Positions 27,520 to 36,582 are shown, numbered from the stretch's first letter. The stretch: DNA of 64,000 nucleotides from Blautia coccoides (GCF_034355335.1 NZ_CP136422.1:2948501-3012500); one strand, 5' to 3'. The notes: generated from the sequence alone by a model not told the origin. Numbers and translations are program-made.

Positions 27520-28545
27520 ATGAAGACATCAGATTTTTATTACGATTTGCCGGAAGAACTGATCGCGCAGGACCCCCTTGCCGACCGTTCCGCTTCCAGG
27601 CTGCTGCATCTGGACCGGGAAACAGGAGAAATCCAACATACTGATTTTAAACATATCACTAGATATCTGAACCCGGGGGACTGCCTTGTCATCAATGACA
27701 CGAAGGTCATTCCGGCCCGCCTGTACGGAAGTAAGGTGGGAACAGATGCAGGGATTGAGATACTGCTTCTGAAAAGAAAAGGTGACAATGTGTGGGAGAC
27801 ACTGGTAAAGCCGGGAAAAAAGGCAAAACCGGGAACGGTCATCAGCTTCGGGGACGGACTTCTCACAGGTGAGGTCATTGATGTGGTGGAAGAGGGAAAC
27901 CGCCTGATCAGATTCCATTATGAAGGGATATTTGAGGAGATCCTGGATAAACTGGGCGAAATGCCTCTGCCTCCGTATATCACCCACAAACTGGAAGACA
28001 AGAACAGATACCAGACCGTTTACGCGAAGAATGAAGGCAGTGCCGCGGCGCCTACGGCAGGTCTGCATTTTACGGAGGAGCTGTTGGAGGAGATACGTCA
28101 AATGGGTGTCAATATCGCCCATGTTACGCTGCATGTGGGGCTTGGAACCTTCCGCCCGGTCAAGGTAGATGACGTGGAGAAGCATCATATGCATTCTGAG
28201 TTCTATGTGGTGGAGGAAGACCAGGCAAAACTGATCAATGACACCAAAAAGAACGGCGGCAGGATCATCTCTGTGGGGACTACAAGCTGCCGTACCCTGG
28301 AATCCGCTGCGGACGAGGATGGAAACCTTCAGGCGAAAAGTGGATGGACAGAGATCTTTATCTATCCGGGATATCAGTTTAAGATCATTGACGGACTGAT
28401 CACGAATTTTCATCTGCCGGAATCTACACTGCTGATGCTTGTCTCGGCTTTGGCGGGGAAAGAGAATATTATGAAGGCGTATGAGGAGGCAGTGAGGGAG
28501 AGATATCGGTTCTTTTCCTTTGGGGATGCCATGCTGATCCAGTAA
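27520..28545 (+). CDS. queA: S-adenosylmethionine:tRNA ribosyltransferase-isomerase
   Basis: Transfers and isomerises the ribosyl part of SAM onto preQ1-tRNA to make epoxyqueuosine. The 341-residue protein has the family N-terminus [20 protein letters not shown], the [13 protein letters not shown] segment, [14 protein letters not shown] and [12 protein letters not shown]. The start at 27520 is set by AAAGGAG; the 14-codon extension to 27478 lacks a site. It follows the histidine phosphatase by 74 bases. No tgt gene lies within the window. Confidence 0.95.
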   Translation: MKTSDFYYDLPEELIAQDPLADRSASRLLHLDRETGEIQHTDFKHITRYLNPGDCLVINDTKVIPARLYGSKVGTDAGIEILLLKRKGDNVWETLVKPGKKAKPGTVISFGDGLLTGEVIDVVEEGNRLIRFHYEGIFEEILDKLGEMPLPPYITHKLEDKNRYQTVYAKNEGSAAAPTAGLHFTEELLEEIRQMGVNIAHVTLHVGLGTFRPVKVDDVEKHHMHSEFYVVEEDQAKLINDTKKNGGRIISVGTTSCRTLESAADEDGNLQAKSGWTEIFIYPGYQFKIIDGLITNFHLPESTLLMLVSALAGKENIMKAYEEAVRERYRFFSFGDAMLIQ

Positions 28546-28601
28546 CAGCGGTTCACTGAAAATACCGTCAAACACTTTCAAAATAAAATAACAGGAAATA
28601 G

Positions 28602-28636
28602 AGAAGCCAGGGGTTTATGCCTCCGGCTTCTTTTTA
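28602..28636 (+). terminator. queA terminator
   Basis: Arms AGAAGCCAGGG and CTCCGGCTTCT enclose a loop and are followed by TTTTT. Confidence 0.8.
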
Positions 28637-28758
28637 TACATGGAAATATTGTCATTCATGTTAAAACGCAGGCAGTTTGTATTATAATAACATGGATTAG
28701 GTTCCAAGTGCGATTTACAGAAGCCATCAACAATTTGAAAGGAAAGTCGGTAAGCAAT

Positions 28759-30207
28759 ATGAAACGAAATAAAAAAGAGAAAAAAGGCAGCCAATGGGAG
28801 GTATCATTCTCCCCCATCATCCGATACAGCCTGGTGTTTTGTGCGTTTGTCACAGCGTTCATTTTGCTTGGAGGAGCGCTGCTCTCGGTAAGCCGGATGA
28901 GATCGGACGCCAAGGCTTCTCTGAACAGCAGTCAGGCGCAGATCTCACAACGGGTCACCGGAGCCATAAATCTCCTGGAATCTCTGGCAAGTTTACCGGA
29001 CTACTATGACCCGGAGATTCCGCCAATTGATAAGGTAAAAAGGCTGGATCGGCTTAGTCCATACTTTGGATACATGATGATATGCTATGTGGATAAAAAT
29101 ATTATAGTTTATTCGGACGGTGCCGAGCCGGCCAGTCTTGCAAGCCGCGACTATATGCAGCAGCTTTTTGCCACTGGTCAGAGACAGGTCACGGATAGTT
29201 TTGCCGCAGGTGCAGACGGCACAACTTTGAATTATACGGTGGCTGTTCCCCTAAAAGACCAGCAGGAGAATATCACAGGCGCTCTTTTCTGCGCTATTTA
29301 CTTTGATGAGGCTGTGCAGATCCTGAAGGAGTCAGTGGGCAGCCTGCGTGCGGATGCCACCCTGATCGGCTCCAAGGGGCAGATCATGTCCTCCACTGCA
29401 GGATTGACTTACGGCGACTCAGTGATGGAGGCACTGAGGGATGACACACTATTTGGTGTCACTTCAGACCGGCTGGAGGAACTGATGCTTGCCGCTCAGC
29501 CCGGTACTTACTGGAGCATTCAAGACGGAAGTCTTTGCTATACTGCTTATCGGCGTGTAGACAATACCAACTGGGATATCCTGTGTACGGTCAGATTTGA
29601 AACTGCTTTTTCCCAGGTGTTTCCATTTTTGTGCATTGTGGCCAGTATGACCATGCTGGCATGTATCGGCCTGATGGTATTTATTAGAAAATACATGGCG
29701 AAACAGATGGTGGTTGTGGATACCCTGGTGCAGTCCATGGGAGAACTGGAAAAACGAGTCTATCAGAGTGAGCGCCCTGAAAGTGTAGATTTTCAGGAAA
29801 TCCTGCGCCTGACCAGCGATGGCCTCTCTGATGGCTTGACTGGCGTAGTCACCCGGACCGTATTTCTCAATAAAGCGGAAGCCCACCTAAAAAAAGCAGA
29901 TCCGGAAAAGGTTAAGGCACTGCTTTTTGTGGATATGGATAATCTGAAATACATCAACGACAGTTGCGGGTATGACGGCGGGGATATCGCTTTAAAAAGT
30001 GTAGGATATATTCTCAGGGAATATGAAAAGAAATATGACGGTGTGGTAGGGCGGTACGGCGGCCAGAACATTCCGGTACAGTGCAGTATCGGTGTGTCCA
30101 TTTACCAGCCGGGAATGAAACTGGAGGAAATGATTTCCAATGCGGATGAGGCGCTCTATTATGTGAAACAGAATGGAAAAGGATATTACCATATCCATCA
30201 GAATTGA
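28759..30207 (+). CDS. Membrane sensor protein with an internally deleted GGDEF domain
   Basis: A 482-residue protein related to diguanylate cyclases. Domains in order are a membrane segment (about 22-45), an extracellular Cache-like sensor (about 46-285), a second membrane segment (about 289-310), and a GGDEF-type domain (about 359-482). That domain starts normally (DGLTGVV...; metal-binding VDMDNLKYIND), but after GRYGG it jumps to QNIPVQCSIGV. The DEF of the signature and some 40 following residues are missing, in frame, so cyclase activity is very unlikely. The start at 28759 has AAAGGAAAG upstream; an earlier GTG at 28708 is possible. The next gene starts 8 bases after its stop and probably acts with it. 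Confidence 0.85.
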   Translation: MKRNKKEKKGSQWEVSFSPIIRYSLVFCAFVTAFILLGGALLSVSRMRSDAKASLNSSQAQISQRVTGAINLLESLASLPDYYDPEIPPIDKVKRLDRLSPYFGYMMICYVDKNIIVYSDGAEPASLASRDYMQQLFATGQRQVTDSFAAGADGTTLNYTVAVPLKDQQENITGALFCAIYFDEAVQILKESVGSLRADATLIGSKGQIMSSTAGLTYGDSVMEALRDDTLFGVTSDRLEELMLAAQPGTYWSIQDGSLCYTAYRRVDNTNWDILCTVRFETAFSQVFPFLCIVASMTMLACIGLMVFIRKYMAKQMVVVDTLVQSMGELEKRVYQSERPESVDFQEILRLTSDGLSDGLTGVVTRTVFLNKAEAHLKKADPEKVKALLFVDMDNLKYINDSCGYDGGDIALKSVGYILREYEKKYDGVVGRYGGQNIPVQCSIGVSIYQPGMKLEEMISNADEALYYVKQNGKGYYHIHQN

Positions 30208-30215
30208 GGAATGGA

Positions 30216-32930
30216 ATGAAAAAAAGAAACAGACGTACAATTTTCCTCTATGCCGGTGTGATACTGTCCATTTTCGCTGTGGTTACAGCCATAGGAATAG
30301 GTTTGCGCAGCGAAATGATACGGATACGGCAAAGAGAAGCCAAGAATGTTTTATTCTATTATAATGAAAAAATTGTGCTGCAGCTCCAGGGCACTATGAA
30401 TGATGCCGGTGCTTTGGCGGAGACTGCCCTGGTGGCAGGACAGAGCGGGCCGGAATGGTTTAAGCATGCGGCCGAACCCCTTTTGGCACGGGAAGAAGTA
30501 CATTTTGCCGGCCTTTTTGAGGGAGATAAATTGGTGAGTGCACAGCCCGAAGAAAAATATAAAGACCTGAAAGGGAGGGAGCTGCAGGAGTTTTCCTATG
30601 CATTTACACTGGCGAAGGTTGTGGGTGAACTGGTCGTGGAAGGGCCGTGTATACTGGATGTTGATCCGGAACAGTCCAAAGTTTTTGTGTTTCTGCAGCC
30701 TGTTATGAAGGACGAAACCTATTTAGGCGTGGTAGCTGTGGCTGTGGATTGGGAATATGTTCTGAAACAGCTTGGTTTGGAGGATTTAAGTGCTCGGGGG
30801 TATGATTATGAGCTTTGGCGGGTAGAACCCCAGGAAGGCGCAAAGGAGGTTATTGCCAGAACCGTGGAGAATGTAGACTTCTCCACGGCCGAAAAAACCA
30901 TTTTCTATCTGCCGAGCCAATGGAATCTCAGTATCCAGCCAACAGATGGCTGGCTCAGTCCGTCGCAGAGAAGAGGGCTTACCCTGACCTGTCTGCTGCT
31001 CACCGGCCTGCTGGCAGTGTTGGCCTATTATGTGTGCCGGCATTACCATTGCAGACGCAGCGTCAAGGCGCTCAAAACAACAGATGAGGCTACCGGTCTC
31101 TATAACCGCAGGGGCTTTACAGAGGAATTGGAACGGCGGCTTTCCGAAAACAGGAAGTCTGTCATGCTGTTTTATTTTTCCATAGAGGGCTATAGCAAGG
31201 CAGCCAGAATGATCGGCCCAAAACAGGAGGAGGCCTTTTTAAAAAGCATTCCAGGACACCTGAAAGAGTATATTCACAGCCCGTTTTTTGCAGGATACCT
31301 GGGAGCGGGGAACTTTCTTCTTGCTCTCTTTGACGACATGAACGAGCTCCAGCGTCTGGAGTTTGCAAAAGGCTTGTCGCTGGAGATGATGCTGAAGGTA
31401 CGTATCAACAATGAGAAGCAATTCCTTTTGGCACACTATCAATGCGTGAAATGCCAGCCGGGCAGCGGGCGTGCAGAGGAGGAAATCAATTCGCTGATCC
31501 AGGATTACTATAACAGGATCATGCAGGAATCCCCGGTACGTACAATGAGGGAGAAATGCGAACAGCTCATTGAGGGTAAAAACGACGTTGCATTTGACGA
31601 ATATACCGATCTTGAGATGACAGAGCTATCCAAGACCTTTAACCGTTACCGGAAACAGGTGGAACAGCTAGCCTACTTTGACCCGGTATTTAATGTGGGA
31701 AACCGGCCAAAATACCTCAGGGATACAGATATGCTGATCTCTTATGACCACAAGAGACGGTTTAGTCTTTTTTGCGTTGATATCTGCGGCTTCAGTCAGT
31801 ATAATGAACTGTTTAACGCCGATGTGGGTGACGAGATCATCCATGAGATGCTGCGGCGCCTTGCGAGGCCTTTCGGCTCCTATCTGTATCGTATCAACGG
31901 CGATGTATTTCTGGGGATATCATTGTCAGAAGAGAATCCGGAGAGTTTTGCAGAACGCCTCCGACAATTATTCACAACACCTGTCATGGTGGGGAATTTT
32001 ACGATTCCTCTGCAGGTTCGCCTTGTGTCATGCAGTTATCCGGAACATGGAAACACACCTGGTGAATTGCTTGAGCGCGTTCAATCGGCCATGAACTTTT
32101 CCAAGACGTCAGGCAGAAACCTTGTTATTTACAACGATGCGCTGGATGAACTGCTGCGTACAGAAGCTGATATTCTGCATCGTCTGAACGACGCGATCAA
32201 GCAGCATACCCTGGAGGTGTGGTATCAGCCGTTAATGCATATGACAACAGGACGTTATGAGGCAGCAGAAGCGCTGGTTCGTCTGCCAAACGGAAAAGGC
32301 GGCTATTTCTCTGCCGGTCAGGTCATATCACTGGCCGAGCGCAATGGAAGAGTGGAAGCGCTTGGCGACTATGTGCTGATCCATTCCTGTACGTTTATGA
32401 AAAAATATGGGGATTTGCTGGGACTGCAGCGCATATGTATCAATCTTTCCGTACAGCAGCTTTTGGTCGGGAACAGTGCGGAACATCTGCTGAATCTGAT
32501 TTCAGATACAGGGGTCAGTCCTCATCGGATCACTCTTGAGATCACGGAGAGAATTTTGATCCAGTCTATAGATCATGCGGCTGAGACACTTCAGAAGCTG
32601 CGTCAGACAGGTATCCATATTGCGCTGGATGATTTCGGTGTGGGCTACAGCAGTTTGAATTATTTATCCAATCTGCCAGTAGATATCATCAAGATCGACC
32701 GTTCTCTGACCACACAGATACTGACTAATGAAAAGCAGTATGCTCTGTTGGAGTCCATTGTGGGCATGTCTTTGGTCAATGACTTGATCGTTGTGGTGGA
32801 AGGGGTAGAGAGAGGAGCCGAGAAAGAGATCATTGCCTCTTCCGGTGTGCAGTTTATACAGGGCTATTACTATGCCCGCCCTATGCCGGGAGCTAAATTA
32901 ATTTCCTTTTTGGGCGGAGAAGGAGCATGA
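30216..32930 (+). CDS. Membrane EAL-domain c-di-GMP phosphodiesterase with two degenerate GGDEF domains
   Basis: A 904-residue protein. Membrane segment (about 8-28), extracellular sensor (about 30-250), membrane segment (about 254-275), GGDEF-like domain 1 (about 290-420, signature replaced by GAGNF), GGDEF-like domain 2 (about 485-640, signature INGDVF), and EAL domain (about 655-900). The EAL domain keeps the active residues: AEALVR, LEITERI, DDFGVGYSSL, KIDRS, VVEGVE, IQGYYYARP. It should therefore degrade c-di-GMP, perhaps with GTP-binding regulation from the dead GGDEF domains. ATG 30216 follows GAGGA; the frame opens four codons earlier at TTG 30204. Confidence 0.88.
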   Translation: MKKRNRRTIFLYAGVILSIFAVVTAIGIGLRSEMIRIRQREAKNVLFYYNEKIVLQLQGTMNDAGALAETALVAGQSGPEWFKHAAEPLLAREEVHFAGLFEGDKLVSAQPEEKYKDLKGRELQEFSYAFTLAKVVGELVVEGPCILDVDPEQSKVFVFLQPVMKDETYLGVVAVAVDWEYVLKQLGLEDLSARGYDYELWRVEPQEGAKEVIARTVENVDFSTAEKTIFYLPSQWNLSIQPTDGWLSPSQRRGLTLTCLLLTGLLAVLAYYVCRHYHCRRSVKALKTTDEATGLYNRRGFTEELERRLSENRKSVMLFYFSIEGYSKAARMIGPKQEEAFLKSIPGHLKEYIHSPFFAGYLGAGNFLLALFDDMNELQRLEFAKGLSLEMMLKVRINNEKQFLLAHYQCVKCQPGSGRAEEEINSLIQDYYNRIMQESPVRTMREKCEQLIEGKNDVAFDEYTDLEMTELSKTFNRYRKQVEQLAYFDPVFNVGNRPKYLRDTDMLISYDHKRRFSLFCVDICGFSQYNELFNADVGDEIIHEMLRRLARPFGSYLYRINGDVFLGISLSEENPESFAERLRQLFTTPVMVGNFTIPLQVRLVSCSYPEHGNTPGELLERVQSAMNFSKTSGRNLVIYNDALDELLRTEADILHRLNDAIKQHTLEVWYQPLMHMTTGRYEAAEALVRLPNGKGGYFSAGQVISLAERNGRVEALGDYVLIHSCTFMKKYGDLLGLQRICINLSVQQLLVGNSAEHLLNLISDTGVSPHRITLEITERILIQSIDHAAETLQKLRQTGIHIALDDFGVGYSSLNYLSNLPVDIIKIDRSLTTQILTNEKQYALLESIVGMSLVNDLIVVVEGVERGAEKEIIASSGVQFIQGYYYARPMPGAKLISFLGGEGA

Positions 32931-32978
32931 GAGAAAGAAACATATTGTGAGAGCTTGCCGCCGCATCATTGAATTTTC

Positions 32979-33006
32979 TTGTTTTTATAACCTGGGCGTG
33001 TATAAT
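32979..33006 (+). promoter_or_regulatory. Promoter of the tandem GntR gene
   Basis: TTGTTT (32979-32984) and a perfect TATAAT (33001-33006) are separated by 16 bases. Confidence 0.6.
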
Positions 33007-33084
33007 ATATATTGAGGTACCAAGAAATGCTTTGGAAAAAGAAGCAGCAGAGCAGGAAAGGTAAAGACAGGTTAGAATTACGAT

Positions 33085-34539
33085 ATGATGATGTATGAGC
33101 GGGTATTTCAGATTATAAAAAATAAAATTGAATGCGGACTACTGCCGGCGGGGTCAAGCCTTCCGTCACGCAGTAATTTATGTGAGGAGTTCGGAACTTC
33201 TGAAAAGACAATAAGACGTGTATTGAAGATGTTGGAAGAAAATGGTCTCATCAAAACGCAGCAGAGACGACGTCCTGTTGTACGATATACATTTAATGAA
33301 GACACACAGATAACTGCGCTTGCACCGGAGAAAATAGATACTAAGATCACAAAGGATGTGCTGAAAGCCGGCGAAATATTGTGTTATCCATTGATCCAAA
33401 ACGGGATTTCCCTTTGCGGCAAAGAGGATCTGAAAATACCTCGCAGAATTTTGGACAATATGCGGATCAGGAATGCAGATGAATTTTGGAAATTGTCAAA
33501 ACTTTTCTGGAGATTTTTCGTTGCAAGAAATGAGAATGATCTGAGTTTCTGGGTAGCGCGTAATATGGGACTTTCGGATATCAGGCCGTTACGGGATGGG
33601 ATGGAGAGCAGAACCAGGTATTATGAACAGCTTCAGGAGTTCATGGGAGTGGTAGAAAGCGGAGGCGTTCCGGAAAGTGTTCCTTTTGATGATATGTCTG
33701 TGTTATATGGACTCACGTGTGGGACACAACCCGGATTTCACGCGCCCTCTGATTCTCCTGTGGTCCTTGGGAGAAAACAACTGGAAAAACTCCTGACAGA
33801 TGCTGAGGTCAGATATGCGGCAGTGTATATGGATATTCTGGGACTGATCGCGGCGGGGCGTTATAAGTTAGGGGATAAGCTCCCTTCCCACAAAGAACTA
33901 CAGGAGATATACCATGTCAGTGTGGATACGACGAGAAAGGCCATCCAACTGATGCAGGAATGGGGTGTCGTAAAAACAGTCAGAGGGAACGGCATTTTCG
34001 TTGTGATGGATTCAGCCGGATTGCAGAAGATTCAAATACCCTCACATCTGATCGCAAATCAGGTCAGGCGATATCTGGACAGCCTGGATTTGCTGGCTTT
34101 GACCATTGAGGGAACGTCCGCCTGTGCCGCGCCCCATGTTACACAGGAAAAAATCCAAGCAGCAAAAACAAAGATCCATCTGCTGTGGGACGAAGAATAC
34201 TTATATGGACGTACGCCTGCTGTGCTTCTGGATCTCATAATCGAACATACAGGGATTGAGGCACTGAACGCAGTCTATGCGCTCCTGCAAAGAAATCTTC
34301 GGATCGGCCGCAGTATTCCGGGTTTGCTCAATACAGATAAGACCGATGCCAACTGTAATATCCATGAGCAATGTATAGAAGCGGTAGATCTGCTGTGCGC
34401 AGGAAAGCATGAAGAATTCTCTAAAAAGACTGCGGAAGCATTTCAGAGTATATATCATTTGGTAATTAGGGAGTGTAAGCGTCTGGATTACTTTGAGGCC
34501 GCCATGGGGGCCTATGATGGAAGTGCTTTGTGGAAATAA
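33085..34539 (+). CDS. GntR-family regulator with two DNA-binding domains
   Basis: A 484-residue transcription factor built as a tandem duplication. A GntR winged helix (about 4-70, GLLPAGSSLPSRSNLCEEFG) is followed by a helical region (about 120-225), then a second GntR winged helix (about 243-312, GRYKLGDKLPSHKELQEIYH), then a second helical region. Ordinary GntR proteins have one such unit of about 230 residues and dimerise. This one may bind as a pseudo-dimer. The effector is unknown. The gene has its own promoter after the EAL gene and may control it or the divergently ending surface-protein gene downstream. Confidence 0.82.
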   Translation: MMMYERVFQIIKNKIECGLLPAGSSLPSRSNLCEEFGTSEKTIRRVLKMLEENGLIKTQQRRRPVVRYTFNEDTQITALAPEKIDTKITKDVLKAGEILCYPLIQNGISLCGKEDLKIPRRILDNMRIRNADEFWKLSKLFWRFFVARNENDLSFWVARNMGLSDIRPLRDGMESRTRYYEQLQEFMGVVESGGVPESVPFDDMSVLYGLTCGTQPGFHAPSDSPVVLGRKQLEKLLTDAEVRYAAVYMDILGLIAAGRYKLGDKLPSHKELQEIYHVSVDTTRKAIQLMQEWGVVKTVRGNGIFVVMDSAGLQKIQIPSHLIANQVRRYLDSLDLLALTIEGTSACAAPHVTQEKIQAAKTKIHLLWDEEYLYGRTPAVLLDLIIEHTGIEALNAVYALLQRNLRIGRSIPGLLNTDKTDANCNIHEQCIEAVDLLCAGKHEEFSKKTAEAFQSIYHLVIRECKRLDYFEAAMGAYDGSALWK

Positions 34540-34564
34540 ATATGGTAACATTTTGCCGGTGAAA

Positions 34565-34599
34565 GACAGCCAGAAGAATTAATCTTTTGGCTGTTTGTG
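34565..34599 (+). terminator. Terminator after the tandem GntR gene
   Basis: Arms ACAGCCAGAAG and CTTTTGGCTGT form a stem-loop followed by TTGTGT. It may serve both convergent genes, although the T-run is weak. Confidence 0.6.
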
Positions 34600-34658
34600 T
34601 CTTCGGAATAGATCATTGGTGTAAATATTTACGTTTGTATCTTTACCGCATTTGTCTA

Positions 34659-36461
34659 TTATTGGTGTTTACAACATGGGCAGGGCAGTTTTGGCAGGCA
34701 GGGAAAGCATTGCTTCGGAGGACAGGGAGGCTCCGGAGGGCAAGGAGGCATTGGAGGGCAGGGAGGCTCTGGGCAGCAAGGAGGCATTGGGGGGCAGGGA
34801 GGCTCCGGGCAGCAAGGAGGTTTTGGAGGGCAAGGAGGCTCTGGGCAGCAAGGAGGTTTTGGAGGGCAGGGAGGCTCTGGGCAGCAAGGAGGTTTTGGAG
34901 GGCAGGAAGGCTCCGGACAGCAGGGTGGTTTCGGAGGACAAGGCGGTATTGGAAGACAGGGAGGCTCCGGGTAGCAGGGCGGTATTGATGGATAAGGTGG
35001 TTCCGGACAGCAGGGTCTTATGGGGAGACAGGGCTGCCCTGGTCTGCAAGGCGATACCGGCGGATAGGGCGGTGTCGGCGGGTATGGCGGTATCGGTGGG
35101 TATGGCCACTGCGGCGGGTATATAGGCATGCAATTGAAGCAGGGTATACATCCAAACCCGGGAAATCCGCCGTTATTAGCATTATTGTTGTTATTGCTGC
35201 TGTTATTATCGTTGTTATTATTGTTATTATTATTGTTGTTATTATTGTTGTTATTATTAGTGCTATTATTACTGTTGTTTGACTGGCTGCTGTTGTTGAT
35301 GGATATACTCTGACAGGAATGAGAGGTACCTGCCGAAGGCTCGGGGACAGCGACGCATAAGCAGATAGAGGTCGTGACAGTGGTATTTGTGTTTTCAAAA
35401 GTGGCCCCTATAGGCTGATAGTTCTGTGCATTTGGCTCCATAGTTACAACGCGTGTTACATTTCCGGTAACAGAGACGTTTATCTGGAAGCACATAAATT
35501 TGCGTACTGCGCGTACTACCAGATAAAATTCATCACCTATTTTGGGTGAGGAGACTGCATTTCCACAGAAGTCTGCGAAGGAAGCAGAGAATCCATTTTC
35601 ACAGGAGCAGAGCGGCTCAACGGTGATGGATGGAGTTCCTGTGAAAGAGGACTGAAGGCAGAACGGACCGATCAAAAGGCGCCCGCAGATGGTACGGACT
35701 TCGTCCGGACAACCATGAAAAACAACATAGGGAATGCTGGGGTCACCAGGGATCACACCTTTGTTGCAGCACTGAAGAAAGTCCTGAGTACAACAGTTCC
35801 TGCTGCCAAAGGAGTTGGCTGAGAGAGAGACAGAGGGTGCACTGGAGGCTTCATCGGCAAATCTGCCTGCCATTTCCAACAGCCGTAGTACGGCGGCACG
35901 CATACGCTGTGATTTCGGATGTTCCGCGTCGGAGCCGCAGTCTAAAAATTCCACTTCGGACGGGGCGATTTGACCCAAAAGAACCCAAAGTGCCACCTGA
36001 ACAGCAGCATAGGCATCGTTATCATCCAGAACAGGACTCTCCTGGCTGTCTACACCTACAAGGGAAAAGGTCTGGTCTGCTGTGACGGTTGGAAAAGCGT
36101 TGGCCATGATCCAGGCCAGCATTTTTTTCTGACGGGCTGTGGCTGTAGGAAATAAAGACTCAAATGATGTGCTCTGATAGGGGATATCCCCGTAAGGGCC
36201 ATCGGCAAATTTGTCCAGACAGTATGCCATACGCGTACTTCCCTGGGAAGTGAGAAAAAACTGAAAGATTTGATTGTGATCATCACGATTCAGCCGATAT
36301 CTGGAATTTTCTGTTGTATCCAGGGCACAATAGCTCTCCACACCGGGATTGCCGGTTGCCGTGCCGCTGATATCTGTTCCCGGATATATAATAAATGGCC
36401 GTGTTGGCGGCATATCTGCCTTTGTCTGTACAGAGGCAGCAACAAATTCTATTTTAGACAT
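34659..36461 (-). CDS. Thioester-domain-like protein with Asn tract and Pro/Cys repeat tail
   Basis: A 600-residue protein of very unusual composition. The N-terminal part (about 45-170) resembles a Cys-Gln thioester (TED/TQXA) adhesin domain: RMAYCLDKFADG supplies the Cys and AYAAVQVALWVLLGQ the Gln. A Cys-rich middle domain (about 210-375) follows. Next is an Asn/Ser tract (about 388-430) with 16 consecutive Asn, then a Pro/Cys-rich tail (about 435-600) with about five copies of a 12-residue unit like PPKPPCCPEPPC. There is no signal peptide, membrane anchor or LPXTG motif, unlike known thioester adhesins. The start is ATG 36461, with GGAG 8 bases upstream. A spore-surface or other cross-linked surface role is an inference; cytosolic function is hard to picture. 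Confidence 0.75.
   Translation of the reverse strand: MSKIEFVAASVQTKADMPPTRPFIIYPGTDISGTATGNPGVESYCALDTTENSRYRLNRDDHNQIFQFFLTSQGSTRMAYCLDKFADGPYGDIPYQSTSFESLFPTATARQKKMLAWIMANAFPTVTADQTFSLVGVDSQESPVLDDNDAYAAVQVALWVLLGQIAPSEVEFLDCGSDAEHPKSQRMRAAVLRLLEMAGRFADEASSAPSVSLSANSFGSRNCCTQDFLQCCNKGVIPGDPSIPYVVFHGCPDEVRTICGRLLIGPFCLQSSFTGTPSITVEPLCSCENGFSASFADFCGNAVSSPKIGDEFYLVVRAVRKFMCFQINVSVTGNVTRVVTMEPNAQNYQPIGATFENTNTTVTTSICLCVAVPEPSAGTSHSCQSISINNSSQSNNSNNSTNNNNNNNNNNNNNNNNDNNSSNNNNNANNGGFPGFGCIPCFNCMPIYPPQWPYPPIPPYPPTPPYPPVSPCRPGQPCLPIRPCCPEPPYPSIPPCYPEPPCLPIPPCPPKPPCCPEPSCPPKPPCCPEPPCPPKPPCCPEPPCPPKPPCCPEPPCPPMPPCCPEPPCPPMPPCPPEPPCPPKQCFPCLPKLPCPCCKHQ
34740..34937 (-). repeat. 36-bp tandem repeat encoding the Pro/Cys tail
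   Basis: About five near-identical 36-base units encode the 12-residue repeat. The units differ mainly at Lys/Met and Pro/Ser positions. Long stop-free frames on the opposite strand arise from the same repeats and are not genes. Confidence 0.85.
35172..35297 (-). repeat. AAT/AAC triplet tract encoding poly-Asn
   Basis: A triplet microsatellite (plus-strand ATT/GTT) mixing AAT and AAC codons, encoding Asn with a few Ser and one Asp. It is prone to length change by slippage without loss of frame. Confidence 0.85.
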
Positions 36462-36517
36462 AAACATAACTCCTTTTATATAGAAATGGCAGCAGGAATT
36501 AACCCTTTGCCTATAAA

Positions 36518-36545
36518 TAAAGTATGCGGGAAAAGCTTAAAGGTA
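36518..36545 (-). promoter_or_regulatory. Candidate sporulation-type promoter of the thioester/Pro-Cys gene
   Basis: On the minus strand CATACTTTA (36518-36526) matches the -10 pattern CATANNNTA of SigE/SigK-type promoters, with a TACC (36542-36545) 15 bases upstream resembling the SigK -35. It lies about 60 bases before the start codon. No SigA-like promoter was noticed. Such a short motif can occur by chance. Confidence 0.3.
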
Positions 36546-36582
36546 CTGTCCAAAAGAATGTTGTCTGTAAAAAGCATGCACA

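Noticed and set aside
27529..28581. 350-codon minus-strand frame opposite queA
   Set aside because: Antisense shadow of queA without a ribosome binding site.
34740..34937. Regular 36-bp repeats considered as a CRISPR array
   Set aside because: The units are contiguous, without unique spacers, and translate to a peptide repeat inside one gene; no cas genes are present.
34587..35125. Two long plus-strand open frames (Arg/Ala-rich and Glu/Gly-rich repeats) opposite the Pro/Cys tail
   Set aside because: They arise from the 36-bp repeat lacking stops in several frames; neither has a ribosome binding site, while the minus-strand frame includes an ordered globular part and a proper start.
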